Positions 33,094 through 38,001 of a stretch of DNA of 38,001 bases are shown here, in pieces. Numbering within the stretch: the first letter of the stretch is position 1; each line of letters starts with the position of its first letter. Position numbers and translations under genes: made by a program. The stretch covers positions 1-38,001 of the forward strand of contig JAAMXP010000230.1 in the NCBI GenBank assembly GCA_019693395.1, written 5' to 3'. The notes beneath the pieces are model-generated. The model saw only the letters and a list, made by a program, of their open reading frames with translations, was not told the origin of the DNA and ran no database searches. This DNA is from Ettlia oleoabundans (taxonomy: Eukaryota; Chlorophyta; Chlorophyceae; Chlamydomonadales).

Positions 33094-33335
33094 GTTTTGG
33101 CTGATGTATGGCGAGGCCAGCATGTCCAGCGCGCGAATTGCCCAGCAGCGCTGTGCTGCGCACGACGGGTGGCGGCACCTCACCCTTTACTATTTGTATC
33201 CCGCCTCTTTTAGCCATCAATCTAAGACTCACTGTGTAAATCGTAATCAAAGCTCGCCAGCGACGGCTGGCAGTCAACCCGGGGCTCGTGCCCTTCTCCT
33301 AGCAGCACGGACGGGTAGGAGGCGAACAGGCCGAC
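33094..33335. other. Short intergenic gap with AP-2 alpha promoter
   Basis: The gap between two plus-strand genes is 242 bases and must hold the 3' UTR of one and the promoter and 5' UTR of the other. No TATA-like element is seen. Confidence 0.6.
33235..33239 (+). terminator. Membrane-gene poly(A) signal TGTAA
   Basis: TGTAA lies 142 bases after the stop of the type I membrane protein and 97 bases before the AP-2 alpha ATG. Confidence 0.7.
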
Positions 33336-36300
33336 ATGGCGAAGATATCCACTATCAGGGGGCTCAAGGTGATATATTTAGAGGGAGAGATGGGACGTGG
33401 TGGGCACGGCGCGGGCTGTTGCAGAAGAGCCGTCGCTTTGGGCGCGATCAGGCGCAGCCAGGCGGGCGGTGGTAGCCGAACGCAACGATCTGCTGCCGCT
33501 GCGGGCGTTCGAGGCCGTAGGGACCGGGCTGCCAGCCGCCGCCCTCCCGGGGCTCTCACCGCTGCGCCAGTCTCCGCCCGCTGCGTGGCATGTGCTGCAG
33601 GCCTACATTCAAGACATCCGCAACTGCAGCACCAAGGAACAGGAGAAGGAGCGGGTGGATAAGGAGCTGGGCAAAATCAGGAAAAAGTACACCTCGGATA
33701 AGGCGATGACGGGTGGGCAAGCTGGATCCATGCACAGCAGGGGATGGCCTTGCAGCCCGCGGCCGCAATGGTGGAGAGCGCTGATGCTGTGCCGCCACTG
33801 CTGCTTCCTACCAGCCCGCTTGGCTGCCGTGATATCCTTTCTTCATCTGTCTGCCTGCGCGCCAGCAGCGTGCCTGCTCCATCACCAACACCACCTGCCC
33901 ACCTGCGCTGCCTGCTCTGCCGTACAGCCTACGACAAGCGCAAGTACATGTGGAAGCTGCTGTACACTCGGTTGCTGGGCTACGACGTAGATTTTGGTGT
34001 GAAAAATGCCTCAGACCTTATTGCGGCCCCCGGGTGCGCTTGCCAGGCGGTCAGCATAAGACAACGTGCAGCAGCTGTGGATCAAGGGATAGGGATAAAC
34101 AAGTGGCCACAGCATGGCAGCAGCAGCAGCAGCAGCGCTTAGGATGGTGCAATTTAAATAGTGCTGGCAGAGGCTGGCTGATGCAGCATGGCTGCAACAG
34201 TGCTCTGCCACTGCAGGTTGTGGCCTGGCTGGGCTGCGCAGAATCCAGCGGCATGTGTGGCTGCCTAGGTTGCATTTGCACATATTTCTGTGTGAACGCA
34301 TTCATGCTGCCTCTCACGGGTGAATGTTTGTTCCCTGCGGGCATTGAGACTGTGGCCGCCCCATCAACCAACATGCAGTCACCTTTTTCTTTTTGCAGCT
34401 ATGCTGAGAAGCAAGTGGGTTATGTGGCCTGCTCTGTGTTCCTAAACGAGGTGCGCTGAGTGGGCAAGCATTCACGGCGCTGTGCGGCTGTTTGTATAAG
34501 GGGGCTTGGCTAGTGTGGTTGCAACCAACCCTGCTCGACTGATGCCAGCAAATGCCTGCCACTTGCTGAGAAAAAAATGATACGCCCTGGGCGTGGGTTG
34601 AGGAACGCCTGGTTCTCAGCCGCAACTGCTGGCGGGGGTGGCAGATCTCCCCATACTGGCCAGTTTGTTTCCAGCATTCAGGATCCAACCCTTGGGTCCC
34701 CTTGGAAGCGGGATACCAGGCTTCCTTTAATCATTTAGCCATTCCCCACAAAGAGTGGTACCACTTGATCCGACCCTTGGGTCCCCTTGGAAGCGGGATA
34801 CCAGGCTACCGTTAATCATTTAGCCATTCCCCACAAAGAGTGGTACCACTTAAATCGAGTCCCGTCCACGACTCGAACCCCGGTCTCCTGGCAGATAGCT
34901 TCGCAAAGGTTTCCCCTTCACTATCCGGTGGTGTCCCAGGGCGGGGTGCCACTTGCTGAGCTGCAGCAACTGCTGCTGCCCTTCCTGTCCCATCCATCAG
35001 TTTTCATCAGTTTTCTTTTCATCTTGCCTGGTTGCGTCTTCCTCGTGCTCCTGCCGCTAGTACTGCCGCTGTGGCCGCTACCTAGCACCACCAGCTGCTG
35101 CACCCGGGTTTTCTTTCCCCTCCTTTCTCTGCTGCGTCTGTGCGTGCCTCTCTCCCTCCCCACCCTGCTGCCGTCTGTGTGTGCCGCAGAAGGACGAGTT
35201 CCTGCGCCTCGTGATCAACTCTGTGCGCAACGACCTCATCTCTCGGAACGAGGCCTTCCAGTGCCTGGCCCTGGACTTCATCGCAAACGGTGGGTGGCAG
35301 CACAGCCCGGCCGGCAGGCGGCAGGCTGGAACGTGCTGGGAACGGCAATCTGGGAGGTGCTGGGAAGGGCAGGCGTGGGGCAGACTGCTGCAACGCCGCG
35401 GGCATCAGGGTAGACTGCCAGCGGTTGCGGGGCTGGCTCTGTTGTGGCTGCCGTGTGCGCAATAGATAGGGCTGTTGTAGCTGCGAAGCGTCTCAGCACC
35501 AATGCGACGTGCATGGTCGCTGGTTTCATATGAAACCGGTGTTTGTGCCATGTGCTCTACTTGCCCCGTGCCTAGGCGGCTCCCGCGTCCCTTTCCCAAT
35601 CAATCAACAACCACATCACATCCAATCGCATACTGCACTTTTGCCACTGTTTGTTTGCTTAGTTGCCAGCCTCTACCCCATTCAATAACCCGCAACGCAT
35701 ACTCATCACTCAATCATCAACCATCCCCCCAAATGTGCAGTGGGCGGTTCCGAGTTTTCCCAGCTGCTGACAGGGGATGTGATGGGGGTGCTTGCCAACG
35801 GCGCCACTCGCCCCGTGGTGCGCAAGAAGGCTGCGCTGTGCCTGCTGCGCCTGCTGCGCAAGGCGCCGCCTGATGCAGACATCCTGCAGCCCGAGGTGTG
35901 GGGTGTGCGACTGGCGGCGATGCTGGAGGAGCGGGACATGGGTGTACTGCTGGGCCTCACCACGCTGCTGCTGGGGGTGGTGTCCCGCAGCTACGAGGGT
36001 AAGTACTCAGCTGTCTGTTCCCTTGCTGTATTGTTTGAGTATGTCAGTAGGGTGGGCAGATGTTTGGCTGTGATCACCGCTGGCAAGCGGCATGGGGCAC
36101 CAACTGGTTCCAGGAAATGCGAGGAAGGCGTTAGGTGGATCAAAGGGAGCTGCCTGCCGGGGCTGACAGGCGGCAGCCACCCATGACAGCAGGCTGGGGC
36201 ACCACTGGGCAATGGCTGCTGCCCAGCTCTGAATCATTGCTGCGTGCATTGGTTCGCTGACCATTGAAGGCACCCGTTTGTGCCACGTGGCGCCACCTGT

Positions 36301-37970
36301 GCCCACCCTGTCCATGGATGTGCTGCCGTTGTGACTGCTGGCTTCATTCTCTGGTGCCACTCGTCCGTGCAGGGTACGAGGCATGTGTGCCTCGCGTCGT
36401 GCAGGTGCTGGAGCGCTGCAAGCAGCGGGATGTGAGCCAGGTGAGGAGCAGGAGGAGGTCAGGTTGAGGCTTGGGATGGCAGGCAGTCATGACGTTGATG
36501 GCAGGGGTTCAGGCTGGGATGGGTGGCGCCAGGGAGAAGGCTGCAGCAGGACAGGAGATTGAGGCTCCGGTGACGTGACGGCAGCCTGCTGGGGGTGTTC
36601 CTGGTGTGTGCATCACAACAGCACGTGTACCAGCACTCTCCTAAACAGTCTGTTGCTTTGCATTTCATTTCGTTTGTTGCTGCCCGGTGTCAAATTGACA
36701 CTACCAGTAGGATTTTAAGCCTAAAGCCCGCTCCACACATACAACACTGCAGCAACATGTTTGCCAGACGTTCGAGCACCTCCCCTTCCGTAATGTCCCC
36801 AACTCACCGCCCAGTGTAAGCCTGTGCACCGCAGGACTACACCTACTACGGCCTGGCTTCTCCCTGGCTGCAAGTCAAGTGCCTGCGCGTGCTGCAGTAC
36901 TTTCCCCCGCCCGAGGAGCCCAGCGTGCGAAGCATGCTGGCAGAGATCGTCAAGCGCATACTGGGGGGTGAGAGCGAGAACAGGACTGCTTGTTTTCCTC
37001 CATCACAGCATTGATTCATTCACACATTGAAATGCTTACAAGGCTTGGCAGCATGCATTGCAGAAGATCAACAGCACATGAGGCCCGACTCATTCGTTCA
37101 ATTGACACCCTGCAATTCAGTGTCCCTGCTTGTCCTTCATGTGCTTTGCCCCCTGCTAGTCTGCCCAATCTATGAATCCAAGCCGCCCAACCCCTTGATG
37201 ACCCCAGCCCCTGCTCTATCCACCCATCCTGCCGCAGGCTCAGAGCCCGTTAAGAACTTGAACAAGAACAATGCGGTGCACGCCATTGTGTTTGAGGCGG
37301 TGGCAGTGGCCATTGGGCTGGAGATGCCGGACCTGATGGCCATGGGGGTGGCCCTGCTGGCCAAGTTCCTCACGGTGCGCAGGGGGGGGTGTAGGTGTGC
37401 GAGGGCCAGGGTCTTCCTGAGATGGTTGTGGCGGCAATAGAGGTGCTTGGTTGGTTGGCTGGCTGGCTGGTTGCTGCGTCCCGTGTGGTCGTCAGGCACA
37501 CCCTGGCATTAAGTTTGTGTCTGTGGGCGTGGGGGGGTGAGGAAGCCAGCTGATGCATGACCCTCACAGCAGCCTCTATTGGCTAATCATCCTCCTGTCC
37601 CTGCCCTTTTCCTTGTGCAGGTGCGTGAGCCCAACCTCAAGTACCTGGCTCTGGAGAACATGGCACGCCTGGCTGAGGTGCCCGCAGTGGTGGACACAGG
37701 TGGGGAGACGGGGCAAGGCTGCGCAGGGCAGGGCAATGGGTGCGGCTTCTAGGTGTTGTGCCGATTGAGCACCCACTAATCAAGTCCCCACACCATGCCA
37801 TCCTAAACCACTCATTGGTCTGTGACACCACCGTTGACAATAACTTGCCTGCTAGTGCCGCAGTGAGCCGTCACCAGAAGACGATCCTGGGCTGCCTGCG
37901 TGACCCCGATGTGTCCATCCGACGCCGCGCCCTCGACCTGCTCTTCATCATGTGCACACCCTCAAACTCG
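33336..37970 (+). CDS. AP2A: AP-2 complex alpha adaptin, N-terminal part
   Basis: Exons: 33336-33368, 33601-33712, 33928-34033, 34399-34450, 35190-35289, 35741-35998, 36373-36440, 36835-36967, 37238-37374, 37621-37699, 37864-37970; the first 395 residues, continuing off the right edge after a GTGAGC donor. AP-2 links clathrin to cargo and PI(4,5)P2 at the plasma membrane; alpha is one of its large subunits. The alpha-solenoid trunk is plain: IRGLKAYIQDIRNCSTKEQE, RVDKELGKIRKKY, YDKRKYMWKLLYTRLLGYDV, EKQVGYVACSVFLNE, RNDLISRNEAFQCLAL, VRKKAALCLLRLLRK, QDYTYYGLASPWLQVKCLRV, NAVHAIVFEAVAVAI, LKYLALENMARLAEV, DPDVSIRRRALDLLF. The basic N-terminal part matches the region that binds phosphoinositide in other alpha adaptins. 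QDYTYY and SPWLQVK favour alpha over gamma or epsilon adaptins. The appendage domain is outside the window. Confidence 0.95.
34682..34851 (+). repeat. 85-base tandem duplication
   Basis: Two head-to-tail copies, 34682-34766 and 34767-34851, differ at only three bases by my count. Each begins GATCC(A/G)ACCCTTGGG and ends GTGGTACCACTT, which contains the palindrome GTGGTACCAC. It forms the body of the SINE-like element. Confidence 0.9.
34682..34935 (-). mobile_element. tRNA-derived SINE-like element
   Basis: On the minus strand, a Pol III A box (TAGTGAAGGGG, 34923-34913, a full match to TRGYNNARNGG) and a B box (GGTTCGAGTCG, 34879-34869) are 33 bases apart, the spacing of a tRNA promoter. The T stem between is imperfect, so it is not a working tRNA. 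A non-tRNA body follows, with two tandem copies of an 85-base unit. It sits in AP-2 alpha intron 4, antisense to the gene. This head-plus-body layout is that of a SINE. Exact ends, target-site duplication and A-tail were not found. Confidence 0.55.
37447..37472 (+). repeat. TTGG/CTGG tetranucleotide repeat
   Basis: Three TTGG-type units followed by three CTGG-type units, inside AP-2 alpha intron 9. It is a compound microsatellite. Confidence 0.8.
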
Positions 37971-38001
37971 GTGAGCTGTGTGCCTGGTGTGGGTGGGTGG
38001 G

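Noticed and set aside
34855..34935. Functional tRNA gene on the minus strand
   Set aside because: A and B boxes are present, but the T stem is mismatched and no seven-base acceptor stem or clear anticodon arm can be drawn.
932..37970. A functional cluster for vesicle traffic (SEC23, DGK, AP-2 alpha)
   Set aside because: Genes are on both strands and separated by unrelated genes; such co-location is expected by chance in a nuclear genome.

Overview
This window is nuclear DNA from a green alga (Chlorophyta; a Chlorella-like trebouxiophyte is my best guess). The DNA is GC-rich. Every confident gene is split by many short GT-AG introns, mostly 90-560 bases. Proteins are rich in Ala, Gln and CAG-coded runs. 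TGTAA, the chlorophyte poly(A) signal, follows five of the six genes whose 3' ends lie in the window at roughly 120-290 bases. I reconstructed genes by joining open exons across splice sites with matching phase; each finished model is a multiple of three with one terminal stop.

Layout: (1) 932-6834 (+), an 11-exon divergent SEC23, the COPII inner-coat subunit. (2) 7366-9149 (+), an unrecognised Gln/Ser-rich protein with an unresolved frame change. (3) 15626-10700 (-), an 11-exon plant-type diacylglycerol kinase without C1 domains. (4) 17655-16267 (-), a small PUB-domain protein, probably a CDC48/p97 partner. (5) 25041-19190 (-), a 13-exon RNA-binding protein with four RRMs arranged as in RBM45. 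(6) 25042-29486, 4.4 kb of lower-GC sequence with no confident gene, holding one intronless reading frame and one membrane-like reading frame. (7) 29487-33093 (+), a 7-exon predicted type I membrane protein that I do not recognise, with a signal peptide, coiled coil, an acidic tyrosine-rich stretch, one membrane span and a short tail. (8) 33336 to beyond the right edge (+), the first 11 exons of AP-2 alpha adaptin, with a tRNA-derived SINE-like insert in intron 4.

There is no operon logic in such a genome, but three genes concern vesicle traffic or membrane lipids: the COPII coat, the AP-2 clathrin adaptor and DGK, which makes phosphatidic acid. The new membrane protein carries a tail motif of the kind AP-2 reads and lies 242 bases upstream of AP-2 alpha. 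Whether this means anything is inference only.

No CRISPR array, rRNA, canonical tRNA, intact transposase or viral gene was seen. The strongest candidates for something undescribed are the type I membrane protein, the algal RBM45-like protein with open, multiple-of-three introns, the SEC23 that seems to lack its arginine finger, and the SINE with an 85-base tandem duplication.
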